Source: Candidatus Zixiibacteriota bacterium
GTDB taxonomy: Bacteria; Zixibacteria; MSB-5A5; GN15; FEB-12
Length of the DNA stretch: 9,764 nucleotides
Assembly: GCA_022570975.1 (NCBI GenBank)
Contig: JACZYS010000022.1
Coordinates: 8,500 to 18,263, forward strand
Direction of reading: 5' to 3'
The notes below the pieces were generated by a model. The model had not been told where the DNA came from and did not search any database. It worked only from the letters and a program-made list of their open reading frames with translations. Position 1 is the stretch's first letter, and each line of letters opens with the position of its first letter. The position numbers and the translations under genes are program-made. Of this stretch, positions 1 through 6,367 are shown piece after piece.

Positions 1-98
1 GTTCTTAACTCCCGGGGCCAGGCTCCTGATCACATCACGCTTGATATAAAATTGCATATTTAATTTCTGTAAACTCTCTTCCACGAACTACAAATCTC

Positions 99-249
99 TC
101 ATCCTCTGCCTCTTCTTCCGCCTCTTTTGCCATCTCGTTTGCGGCGTTCTCTGGGTCTCTCTCTTTCTTTTTCTTCTTCTTTAATAAGCTTTTTAAATTT
201 CTTTTTTTGAGAGTCAGTTAGAACAGACTTTATCTTTTTGTTAATGTTT
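99..249 (-). pseudogene. Detached C-terminal part of the Spy-like protein (other frame)
   Basis: This stretch continues the Spy-like gene in a frame shifted by one base. Near 249 the minus strand reads GACAAACATTAAC. In the upstream frame this gives D-K-H-stop. With one more A in the run it would read D-K-N-I-N-K-K-I-K and go on through a second LTxxQ motif (LTDSQ), KKKFKKLIK, and a basic Arg/Gly-rich tail ending RRGRG at the stop at 99-101. The second LTxxQ followed by a lysine-rich helix is what this family carries at that point, so both halves very probably belong to one protein of about 143 residues. Whether the lost base is a real mutation or a sequencing error in an A run cannot be told. 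The tail lies in a purine-rich, low-complexity tract (about 110-200). Confidence 0.65.
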
Positions 250-528
250 GTCAGTTTCGGCTTTGATATCTTTCATGATCTCACGCATCTTGTCTCTGGA
301 AAGATCATCTGCGTTCAATTTGTTGGTCAGTTTTTCATATCTGGAACCGTGAAAAAATTCCAGAACTTGGATTTTTTGTTCGGCAGTTAGTTTTAACTTC
401 TTATCAAGTTTCTTAACTCTTTCTTCAATCGTTGGAGGCGTGGGTGGCTTCATTTTGCGCCTGGATTGTGCCGAGATGCATAGAGATGTTAGAAACAACA
501 ATATAAATAAGTAAACTGCTCTTTTCAT
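241..528 (-). CDS. Spy/CpxP-like LTxxQ periplasmic protein, frameshifted
   Basis: The product is a small secreted protein of the Spy/CpxP type. Known members are helical periplasmic chaperones or stress sensors. The chosen start gives MKRAVYLFILLFLTSLCISA, a clear signal peptide with cleavage probably after residue 20. It has AAGGAG just upstream (about 536-541). An in-frame ATG further upstream at 612 would put a charged stretch before the signal peptide and is rejected. The mature part is charged and helical, with the family motif LTAEQ at about residues 47-51. The frame stops after 95 residues (ETDKH), but the family-typical second half, with another LTxxQ, follows in the next frame (see 99-249). 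The gene is therefore truncated here by a one-base shift, or the sequence has an error. It is divergent from the TPR gene. Chaperone function is inferred from family resemblance only. Confidence 0.7.
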   Translation of the reverse strand: MKRAVYLFILLFLTSLCISAQSRRKMKPPTPPTIEERVKKLDKKLKLTAEQKIQVLEFFHGSRYEKLTNKLNADDLSRDKMREIMKDIKAETDKH

Positions 529-786
529 AAAACAACTCCTTTTTATAACCAATTTTACAGTTTGGTCTTGACCTTTTTTTCTTGCTTTTGACAAGACAAA
601 TACCCGCATCATTTCATTTTCTGGAAAATTCAGGGAAAATATTATTCTGCTTTAAAGTCAAAGCCTAACAATTTATTGGATTCCTTTTCACGAAAAATTG
701 TGCATCTCAGATAGTTGAACTCGTTCACATTCTTCAATAAATGAACTTTTCCCCGAACGCAAATTCTGTGGCGGGTTCTTAATTGC

Positions 787-802
787 AACAATAATTATTG
801 TT
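787..802. repeat. Perfect 16-bp palindrome
   Basis: AACAATAATTATTGTT is identical to its own reverse complement. It lies between two divergent genes, about 120 bp upstream of the TPR start and 260 bp upstream of the Spy-like start. Such a site could be an operator for a dimeric regulator, but the surroundings are AT-rich, which makes a chance palindrome more likely than usual. Confidence 0.4.
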
Positions 803-866
803 ATTCGTAATATAAGCAGCGATAATTTTGAATATTATTTAATTCAAATTTATCACGAAAACATAG

Positions 867-880
867 ACTGGTAACGATAT
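867..880 (+). repeat. 14-bp direct repeat, copy 1 (upstream of TPR gene)
   Basis: ACTGGTAACGATAT occurs here and, identically, at 2537-2550. This copy lies about 40 bp before the TPR start codon and directly follows an in-frame TAG. The second copy overlaps the probable start of the C5-epimerase-like gene. A shared role is not shown. Confidence 0.4.
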
Positions 881-920
881 ATTATTGACAATCCTGAGGA
901 GCAATGAAAGGAAATGTTTA

Positions 921-2396
921 ATGAACAAAACATTCAAACCGACCACAATTGCGCTTATGATAAGTTTCTTGGCGCTGCTGGACCCTGCAAAATCCATCGC
1001 AGAATCACCGGACAAAATGCCAATTACAACCTCATCAAAAGAAGCTCTCGATAATTATCTGAAAGGTCGCGACCTGAATGAGAAACTGAGAGGTCAGGAG
1101 GCAAGACAGTTTTTTCAGAAAGCAATAAACTTAGACCCAAATTTTGCTGTCGCTCATTTGCAAATTGCCGGTGTTCAGGCATCCCCAAAAGCGTTTTTTG
1201 AAAGCTATAACAAAGCCAGAGCGTTGGTTGACAAAGTTTCAGAAGCTGAGAAGCTTTGGATTTTTGGTTTTGAAGCCGGCGCAATAGACGGTGACCCAAT
1301 GAAGCAACGCAAGTACATGAAAGAATTAGTTTCAAAATTTCCAAATGATGAACGTGCCCACAATCTGCTGGCAGCAAACTATTTTGGACAGCAGGAATGG
1401 AAATCGGCAATTGCTGAATACGAAAAAGCTATCGCTATCAATCCAAATTTTTCAGCACCTTACAATCAACTTGGATATGCATACAGATTCATGGAAGATT
1501 TTGATAATGCCGAAAAAACTTTCATGAAATATATAGAGCTGATACCTGACGACCCAAATCCTTACGACTCATATGCGGAACTGCTAATGAAATTGGGAAG
1601 GTTTGACGAATCTATTGAACAATACAAAGGTGCCCTAAAAGTTAATCCGGATTTTGTTTTCTCTCATGCGGGAATTGCGACCAACCTCAATTTCAAAGGT
1701 GAGCATGAAGCAGCCAGAAAACAGCTTCAGTTTATGTATGATAATGCCAGAGATGACGGCCAACGTCGTACGGCATTGACGGCAACAGCCTGGTCATTTG
1801 TGGACGAAGGGAATTTTGGCAAAGGTGTAGAGGCTATTCAAAAACAATATGTACTTGATGAAAAACGTGGAGATATTTCCGCCATGGCCGCCGACCTTGT
1901 CTTGATGGGTTATATAGTTATTGAAGTTGAAGGGCGCGAAAGCGAAGCACTGGAACTCTTTAAGAAAGCATCGGCGATGGTCCAGGCATCATCTGTAGCT
2001 GATAAAGTAAAAGCCCAGAACATTCAGACATCAAATTTCAATATTGGGCGCGCCTATACGGCCATGCGTGACTTTGAAAATGCCAAAATTTATGCCGCCA
2101 AATTCCGTGAAAGAGCAACCAAAGTGCAAAACGGATTTCAGCTCAAGCAGGCACATCAGTTAGACGGTTTGATTGCCCTTGGAGAAGGTGACTATGACAC
2201 CAGTATTAAAGAGTTGATGCAGACAAATCTCATCAACCCCTATAACAATTTCTTTTTAGCAAAAGCCTACCAGGCCAAAGGACAATTGGCAAAGGCCAAA
2301 GAATATTTTGAAGATGCAGGTCACTGTAACTCTCTCAATGGTGGACCCCAGGCCTGCGTAAGAGTCAAAGCTCAAAAGGAATCTGCCGCTTTGTAA
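921..2396 (+). CDS. Periplasmic tetratricopeptide-repeat (TPR) protein
   Basis: The gene encodes a 491-residue exported protein built largely of TPR helices, which usually act as protein-protein interaction scaffolds. The ATG at 921 is preferred over the TTG at 885. It has AAAGGAAA about 8 bp upstream and begins a signal peptide (hydrophobic core TTIALMISFLALL at about residues 8-20, cleavage likely near residue 28). TPR-like motifs with the typical W/Y-x-A pattern and a closing Pro are visible at about residues 41-74, 145-175 (AIAEYEKAIAINPNFS), 178-208, 213-242 (SIEQYKGALKVNPDFV) and 246-276. Weaker ones follow at about 370-470. The segment at about 280-360 is less regular. Two cysteines near the C terminus (469 and 479) could form a disulphide in the periplasm. 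There is no catalytic domain, and no neighbour indicates the binding partner. The gene ends in a strong terminator and is probably monocistronic. Confidence 0.85.
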   Translation: MNKTFKPTTIALMISFLALLDPAKSIAESPDKMPITTSSKEALDNYLKGRDLNEKLRGQEARQFFQKAINLDPNFAVAHLQIAGVQASPKAFFESYNKARALVDKVSEAEKLWIFGFEAGAIDGDPMKQRKYMKELVSKFPNDERAHNLLAANYFGQQEWKSAIAEYEKAIAINPNFSAPYNQLGYAYRFMEDFDNAEKTFMKYIELIPDDPNPYDSYAELLMKLGRFDESIEQYKGALKVNPDFVFSHAGIATNLNFKGEHEAARKQLQFMYDNARDDGQRRTALTATAWSFVDEGNFGKGVEAIQKQYVLDEKRGDISAMAADLVLMGYIVIEVEGRESEALELFKKASAMVQASSVADKVKAQNIQTSNFNIGRAYTAMRDFENAKIYAAKFRERATKVQNGFQLKQAHQLDGLIALGEGDYDTSIKELMQTNLINPYNNFFLAKAYQAKGQLAKAKEYFEDAGHCNSLNGGPQACVRVKAQKESAAL

Positions 2397-2434
2397 AACT
2401 ATCTTCAAGCGGAATTGAACCTATTTTTCAACCT

Positions 2435-2465
2435 AAGTCAGGAGCCCTCCGCTCCTGACTTTTTT
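2435..2465 (+). terminator. Rho-independent terminator of the TPR gene
   Basis: A perfect 10-bp stem, AAGTCAGGAG (2435-2444) and CTCCTGACTT (2452-2461), encloses a 7-nt loop and runs into a T tract (2460-2465). It starts 38 bp after the TPR stop codon. This is the strongest intrinsic terminator in the window. Confidence 0.92.
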
Positions 2466-2480
2466 ATGCACAATTAAGGC

Positions 2481-2509
2481 TTGCTACCCTTTACACTAAC
2501 CCCTATGAA
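2481..2509 (+). promoter_or_regulatory. Candidate sigma70-type promoter of the C5-epimerase-like gene
   Basis: TTGCTA (2481-2486) and TATGAA (2504-2509) are separated by exactly 17 bp. They lie just after the TPR terminator and about 40 bp before the gene start. The predicted transcript would begin near 2516, so the GTG at 2516 is unlikely to be the start codon. Both boxes match the consensus only in part. Confidence 0.45.
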
Positions 2510-2536
2510 AATGCGGTGCGTTATATTATATTCCCC

Positions 2537-2550
2537 ACTGGTAACGATAT
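2537..2550 (+). repeat. 14-bp direct repeat, copy 2 (start of C5-epimerase-like gene)
   Basis: This is identical to ACTGGTAACGATAT at 867-880. Its last two bases are the first two of the ATG at 2549. In both copies the repeat is in frame with the following gene and would read Thr-Gly-Asn-Asp, although neither copy need be translated. Confidence 0.4.
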
Positions 2551-3586
2551 GAATCAGATGAAAAATCGATTAATTATTATAACAACTGCCCTGGCTTTTG
2601 CGCTCTTGATTTCCAGTTGGACAGAAGGGCTCTCTGAGAATCTGATTCGCAAAACTTATAAGCTAATATCAAATTTTGATAACGACGACAGAACAACCAT
2701 TTCATATGATGAAAACGGCATACCGGTTGTTGATTATGGCACAATCAATAATTTTCAAATTGGAAAACAATACAACCCGGTTACTGTTTGTCAGACGGCT
2801 TTAAGGTATTGGGAAAAGATAGATACCGACAGCAGTTCTTCGACCGAATTTAGCAAATTTTTAAACTGCGCCAATTGGATAGTAGAAAACATTGAAACAA
2901 GAAATGATTTTGCCGTATTACCGTATTCTTTCCCCTGGCCCAAATATTTTCTTGATTCCGGATGGGTTTCGGCAATGGCCAATGGGCAAGCCCTTCAGGT
3001 TCTAATTCGTGCCCACAAAATCAGCGGCGACCAAAAATACCTGTCAACGGCAATGCAATTGAAAAATTCTTTTCTTGTTGAAGTGTCAAAGGGAGGGGTT
3101 ACCCATAAAACCGAAAATGGACGTTGGTATGCTGAGTACGCCTCTGCGTCTCAAATAGAAACAAGACCGATGGTCTTAAACGGCATGATGTACGCACTGA
3201 TTGGGCTTCATGAATATAAGGAGTACCTGAAAGATTATTCGGTTGATACAATTTTTTCTATGGGCATAAAAACTCTGGCCGATTCACTTTTCCTTTATGA
3301 CCGCAACGGACATTCGTACTATGATCGACTCGGAAATCCGTCCGGCGGCCAATACCATAAGATTCATATAGAACTACTTTTGAAACTGTATGAAATTTCA
3401 AAACAGCCCGAACTGAAAAAATATCAGGCGCGTTGGAGCAATTTTCAACAATCTAGTTTTGTGGCCCGGCTGTTGAAGGCACCTACAAAAATTGCAGTAG
3501 CTATTTTGATTCTGAATTTTGTGATGATTTATTTTTTTCTGGAAGCATGCTTACACCTGCAGAGAAAGCGACTTAAGCGAAGGTAG
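2549..3586 (+). CDS. D-glucuronyl C5-epimerase-like protein, membrane-tethered
   Basis: The 345-residue product resembles the C-terminal catalytic domain of D-glucuronyl C5-epimerases. In heparan-type or heparosan-like polysaccharides these convert D-glucuronate to L-iduronate residues. Family hallmarks seen are SGWVSAMANGQAL (about residues 137-149), the aromatic/acidic WYAEY (193-197), RPMVLNGMMYALIGLHEY (206-223) and GGQYHKIHIELL (266-277). All lie in an alpha-helical barrel-like sequence. An N-terminal hydrophobic segment (IIITTALAFALLISSW) acts as signal or anchor. A second membrane span near the C terminus (about 315-335) is followed by the basic tail QRKRLKRR. The catalytic domain is therefore expected in the periplasm, held to the inner membrane. 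No clear RBS is visible. ATG 2549 or 2558 are both possible; GTG 2516 is disfavoured because it falls at the predicted transcript start. No glycosyltransferase or polymer gene lies nearby, so the substrate is unknown. Confidence 0.75.
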   Translation: MNQMKNRLIIITTALAFALLISSWTEGLSENLIRKTYKLISNFDNDDRTTISYDENGIPVVDYGTINNFQIGKQYNPVTVCQTALRYWEKIDTDSSSSTEFSKFLNCANWIVENIETRNDFAVLPYSFPWPKYFLDSGWVSAMANGQALQVLIRAHKISGDQKYLSTAMQLKNSFLVEVSKGGVTHKTENGRWYAEYASASQIETRPMVLNGMMYALIGLHEYKEYLKDYSVDTIFSMGIKTLADSLFLYDRNGHSYYDRLGNPSGGQYHKIHIELLLKLYEISKQPELKKYQARWSNFQQSSFVARLLKAPTKIAVAILILNFVMIYFFLEACLHLQRKRLKRR

Positions 3587-3614
3587 ATTCAGACAAAGAA
3601 CATATGTCTAAGGG

Positions 3615-4622
3615 TTAAATCTTTTTGTAGTCAAAACTGATATCTATTTTTTCAAACCGTTTTCCATTAACAAGTACATAAGGGTAAATAAAATAGTTCA
3701 GACTCTCAGTTCCATGCTTTGCTTTTAGCTTTATATCTCGCCCCATAGTAAATGAAATGCGATTATGGTCTAAATGTCCGAAATAATATTCCTTCTTTTC
3801 GGGATGTTTGATCGCCTCAGAAATATCCACCGGAATCCAGCCTCTGCCTTCAATGTAGAATTCCGCCCAACAATGATAGCCGGCGATTAATTTCGCCTCC
3901 TCTTCTTCGGGGAGAGGAAATCCAATAATAAAACGAGCCGGAATACCCAATGACCTGGCCATGCTGATAAAAAGGGAATGAATGTCGGTACAGTTTCCGG
4001 TTCTTGTATCGCACGCAAATAGGGCATCTCCATTCCCCCACCCTTCGCCAGATTTATCATACCGCATTGTTTCGGTCAGATGATCATAGAGGATTTCTAT
4101 TCTTTCAAATGCATTGGTCACCCCTTCCACGACACTGTCTGCTTCTCTTGCGATGATACCGCCAAGCGGCACCAGTTTGTTGGAAACTTCAAAGGAAGAG
4201 TGATCGGCTGCATTTTCTTCCAATGTACTTGAGGATTTGCTCTTAATAGTTCTGTTTTCTGAACGGGCCACTTTGAAATCAACTTCGATATCAATCTGAT
4301 CCGGCAATTTCTCCCCCGAACTGAAATACATGATTTTATTCCCATAGATCTGATCAGAGTAAATTTTGTAATCCAGATCGGATACAACCTCAAACGATGC
4401 TACCTGTTGATGCTGATTGTCCATGGGAATGGGAATCCAGATTTCAAGGTCTTTGGCATCGTCGGGCAGGTTTTCAATTTCCAGTTTAAAAGAGAAGGTA
4501 AAATGATGAGTCAAGTCTTGCCCACCGGACTCAAACGAGCCCGGTTTAAAGGACATGAGCATCATCCCTACAAAAATTGATATAACAACAGAGACCGCAA
4601 TGGCAAAAGTTTTTGCAATCAC
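3615..4622 (-). CDS. Transglutaminase-like (cysteine protease fold) exported protein
   Basis: The 335-residue protein has an N-terminal hydrophobic segment (about residues 5-24, signal peptide or anchor). A beta-rich region follows (about 38-120, including WIPIPMDN). A transglutaminase-like core lies at about 170-270. The Cys-His-Asp triad is visible: Cys211 in TGNCTDIHSLFISMARSLGI, His250 in GYHCWAEFYI and Asp266 in GWIPVDIS. In bacteria this fold mostly occurs in proteases or peptide-modifying enzymes; the substrate here is unknown. Translation starts at a GTG with AAAGAGA about 8 nt upstream. That RBS lies in the loop of a short inverted repeat (4622-4644). The gene is convergent with the C5-epimerase-like gene (28-bp gap). 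It follows the small periplasmic protein gene on the same strand after 100 bp, so the two may be co-transcribed. Confidence 0.85.
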   Translation of the reverse strand: MIAKTFAIAVSVVISIFVGMMLMSFKPGSFESGGQDLTHHFTFSFKLEIENLPDDAKDLEIWIPIPMDNQHQQVASFEVVSDLDYKIYSDQIYGNKIMYFSSGEKLPDQIDIEVDFKVARSENRTIKSKSSSTLEENAADHSSFEVSNKLVPLGGIIAREADSVVEGVTNAFERIEILYDHLTETMRYDKSGEGWGNGDALFACDTRTGNCTDIHSLFISMARSLGIPARFIIGFPLPEEEEAKLIAGYHCWAEFYIEGRGWIPVDISEAIKHPEKKEYYFGHLDHNRISFTMGRDIKLKAKHGTESLNYFIYPYVLVNGKRFEKIDISFDYKKI

Positions 4623-4644
4623 TGTGAATCTCTTTTTATCACAG
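4622..4644 (-). promoter_or_regulatory. Inverted repeat enclosing the RBS of the transglutaminase-like gene
   Basis: On the minus strand CTGTGA (4639-4644) and TCACAG (4622-4627) form a 6-bp inverted repeat with an 11-nt loop, TAAAAAGAGAT. The loop holds the probable Shine-Dalgarno sequence, and the stem reaches the first base of the GTG start. It could be a weak translational control hairpin or a symmetric protein site. The 11-nt spacing does not fit the TGTGA-N6-TCACA site of CRP. Confidence 0.35.
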
Positions 4645-4722
4645 CTTTATATTGGTAATGCCAATAATCATTTATTGTATTTAAGAGAAACAAGGTAGTA
4701 TGCTCAAAAAAAATCAGTCTGC

Positions 4723-5214
4723 TTATTTGCGTTTCCAGTTGCCGTTCTCTTCGTACCAACTATAGCGCGCTTTACCATCTTCTTTGTGAATCATGACTTC
4801 GGTCACTACCAGTTCATCATTTTCAGACATCATGAAAAAATCAAGGTCATAAGTTTTGCCGCCCTGAGCATCAAAGTCTGAACAGGCAAAATACAAATTC
4901 TCACCGACCTGCGCCAAACGTTCGGTATGCACTTTAGTCAGGGTCAATAGAAGTGCCGATTCTGATTTTGCATCATAGACCATGAAAAATCCGCCTTTCA
5001 GCTTCGAATCACTGTCAACAAAATCGGTAATTGCTTTGGCCATTGTTTCGGTACTTGCCTTGAATGCTTTTTCAGGATGCTCGGGATGCTCGGCTGCTTT
5101 TTTCTTTTTAGTCGGATGTTCCTGCCCGAATGCTGTGGCATTGCTCAGCACCATAATGCATGCTGAAAAAATCAGTGTGGTAATGATTGTTAAATAGCGA
5201 TTTGATTTGATCAT
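4723..5214 (-). CDS. Small exported protein of unknown function, EHP-repeat linker
   Basis: I do not recognise this 163-residue protein. Residues 1-30 form a signal peptide (hydrophobic core TIITTLIFSACIMVLSNATA, cleavage near 27-30). A short low-complexity linker follows, with Lys-rich KKKK and the repeated EHP triplet (EHPTKKKKAAEHPEHPEKA, about 32-50). The remaining 110 residues look like a compact alpha/beta domain with alternating strands (GGFFMVYDAKSESALLLTLTKVH, written here as positions about 74-96, then YDLDFFMMS and ELVVTEVMIH), ending in an aromatic and charged tail (SWYEENGNWKRK). The His-Pro-Glu linker might bind metal or simply be a spacer. The start is well supported by AAGGAG 8 nt upstream of the ATG at 5214. 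It precedes the transglutaminase-like gene on the same strand. Confidence 0.75.
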   Translation of the reverse strand: MIKSNRYLTIITTLIFSACIMVLSNATAFGQEHPTKKKKAAEHPEHPEKAFKASTETMAKAITDFVDSDSKLKGGFFMVYDAKSESALLLTLTKVHTERLAQVGENLYFACSDFDAQGGKTYDLDFFMMSENDELVVTEVMIHKEDGKARYSWYEENGNWKRK

Positions 5215-5554
5215 TTTCTTGCTCCTTAATTAGAACTGTTGTTTGGTTTTATACAGCTATAGTACGTAAAAGTTTTTGACATTGCTATATTTTTTTTGGG
5301 AAACCATCCCCAAAATATGAGCCCCGAAGCTATTGGGCCTCAGGGGTTTAAGTTTTTGATGCAAATAGGATGTTTATGCATAGACGGTGACCTGTATTAA
5401 TTACAAAAACTCATGGTGAACTCAGTTTCAGGTGCTTGTCCTTATTTTCTAATGACATGATTTGTCACTGGGGGATCTTATGTTGTCTCTCATAAATTCA
5501 TAAATAATTATAGCTCAATTGTAAATATGTAACTCGGTAAAAAAGGAGTATTTT
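5215..5554. other. Divergent intergenic region (small exported protein / tyrosinase)
   Basis: These 340 bp separate two divergent genes. They contain the RBS of each gene and two hairpins. One is TTTTGGG (5294-5300) with CCCAAAA (5309-5315). The other is the terminator-like structure at 5322-5358. The 120 bp before the tyrosinase gene are very AT-rich and may hold its promoter; TTGTCT at 5483 with TAATTA at 5505 is only a weak candidate. A perfect TTGACA stands at 5276-5281 on the plus strand but has no -10 box at the right distance. No open frame worth calling was found. Confidence 0.5.
5322..5358 (+). terminator. Terminator-like hairpin with no gene in front of it
   Basis: CCCCGAAGC (5322-5330) and GCCTCAGGGG (5337-5346) form an imperfect stem (a bulge and a mismatch) around the loop TATTGG. 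TTTAAGTTTTT follows. In plus orientation it has the form of an intrinsic terminator. The only plus-strand sequence before it is the leader region of the opposite-strand gene, so it may end a small antisense or leader RNA, or be a relic. Confidence 0.4.
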
Positions 5555-6367
5555 ATGAAGTACGTTCCAATCAAATATCACCGGCGATGTTATACTGATT
5601 TTTATGTCGGGAAAGAATCTGATGAGATCAGGGAAACACGACCTGAAGATGATCCTCGTACAACTCTGGTTACGAGAAAAAACCAAAAAGACCTTAGTGG
5701 TGAAGAGAAGAATTTGTTTATGTCGGTAATTGATGAGTTGGTACAATCAGGACAGTATAACATTCATGTGAACCACCACCCGGTCATGTCTCATCGGATG
5801 CACGGTCTCATGAGCGGATTTATCGGTTATGAACGTTTCCTTTACTGGCACAGAGTTTTTCTTCTCAAGCTTGAAGGGATGATGAGAGCGATTGACCAAC
5901 GAGTTTTTATCCCTTACTGGAACTGGGTCGATGATCGGGAATTTCCTGAATGGTTGAAGGACTTTACACCGACAGGATTGACAGATCTCGATGGTGACAT
6001 GCTGCCGGTAACTCGTAACCCCGGAGCCAATGGAATTACTTTGCCAACCCGTCTACGTGTCGATGAGATTCTTTCGCTGCCAGACTGGTCTTCGTTTGTG
6101 CGTCAGCTTGAAGATGGACCGCACAACCGCGTCCATCGCTGGGTAGGTGGAAGGATGAACGACATTTTTTATTCACCAGCCGACCCTGTGTTCTGGTTAC
6201 ATCATGCTGAAGTAGATCGGATCTGGCATATCTGGCAATTGGCTCATTCGGGCCTTGGGACAACAATCACAGGTGCTGACGCTGTTCTGGATCCCTGGGC
6301 AGAATCAACAACAGAATTAGAAGTTATTGCCACTTTGGGATATTCCTACCAAGAAGAGACACTGTAG
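5555..6367 (+). CDS. Tyrosinase-family type-3 copper protein (short, no signal peptide)
   Basis: The 270-residue protein has the common central domain of tyrosinases, which bind two copper ions and oxidise phenols with oxygen. The CuB site is classic: H190 and H194 in GPHNRVHRWVGG, and DPVFWLHHAEVD (210-221) with H217 as ligand. The CuA side has RFLYWHRVFLLKLE (94-107) with H99. The usual second CuA histidine, 8-10 residues before the WHR histidine, is absent (Phe89/Ile90). Candidate ligands are H71, H74, H75, H80 and H83 (SHRMHG). Such a pattern may mark a subfamily. There is no signal peptide, twin-arginine motif or caddie gene, so a cytoplasmic location is inferred. AAAAAGGAG lies 7 nt before the ATG. 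The domain is complete but short, with no C-terminal shielding domain. The natural substrate is unknown. Confidence 0.88.
   Translation: MKYVPIKYHRRCYTDFYVGKESDEIRETRPEDDPRTTLVTRKNQKDLSGEEKNLFMSVIDELVQSGQYNIHVNHHPVMSHRMHGLMSGFIGYERFLYWHRVFLLKLEGMMRAIDQRVFIPYWNWVDDREFPEWLKDFTPTGLTDLDGDMLPVTRNPGANGITLPTRLRVDEILSLPDWSSFVRQLEDGPHNRVHRWVGGRMNDIFYSPADPVFWLHHAEVDRIWHIWQLAHSGLGTTITGADAVLDPWAESTTELEVIATLGYSYQEETL

Larger units (their letters stand above)
529..920. other. Divergent intergenic region (Spy-like / TPR genes)
   Basis: These 392 bp hold the upstream regions of two divergent genes. Visible features are the RBS of the Spy-like gene (536-541), a perfect 16-bp palindrome (787-802), a 14-bp sequence repeated upstream of another gene (867-880), and the RBS of the TPR gene (AAAGGAAA, about 906-913). 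The region is very AT-rich between 780 and 860. I see no convincing -35/-10 pair for either gene and no open frame worth calling. Confidence 0.6.

Noticed and set aside
1..98. Open frames at the left edge: minus-strand frame from a GTG at 84 reading VEESLQKLNMQFYIK... to position 1, a plus-strand frame ending at 63, and a third minus-strand frame (EIKYAILYQA) stopping at 35
   Set aside because: All are very short, have no clear ribosome binding site, and compete with one another. The possible frameshift just upstream adds doubt, so none is called.
885..920. Upstream TTG start for the TPR gene
   Set aside because: It would add a charged extension before the signal peptide, while the ATG at 921 has a good RBS.
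2516..2548. GTG start for the C5-epimerase-like gene
   Set aside because: It coincides with the predicted transcript start of the candidate promoter and lacks an RBS; later ATGs begin directly before the hydrophobic segment.
4622..4644. CRP-type operator (TGTGA...TCACA)
   Set aside because: The half-sites are 11 bp apart instead of 6.
5158..5163. Lipoprotein signal (IFSAC) in the small exported protein
   Set aside because: The residue at -3 is Phe and the hydrophobic stretch continues past the Cys, so an ordinary signal peptide is more likely.
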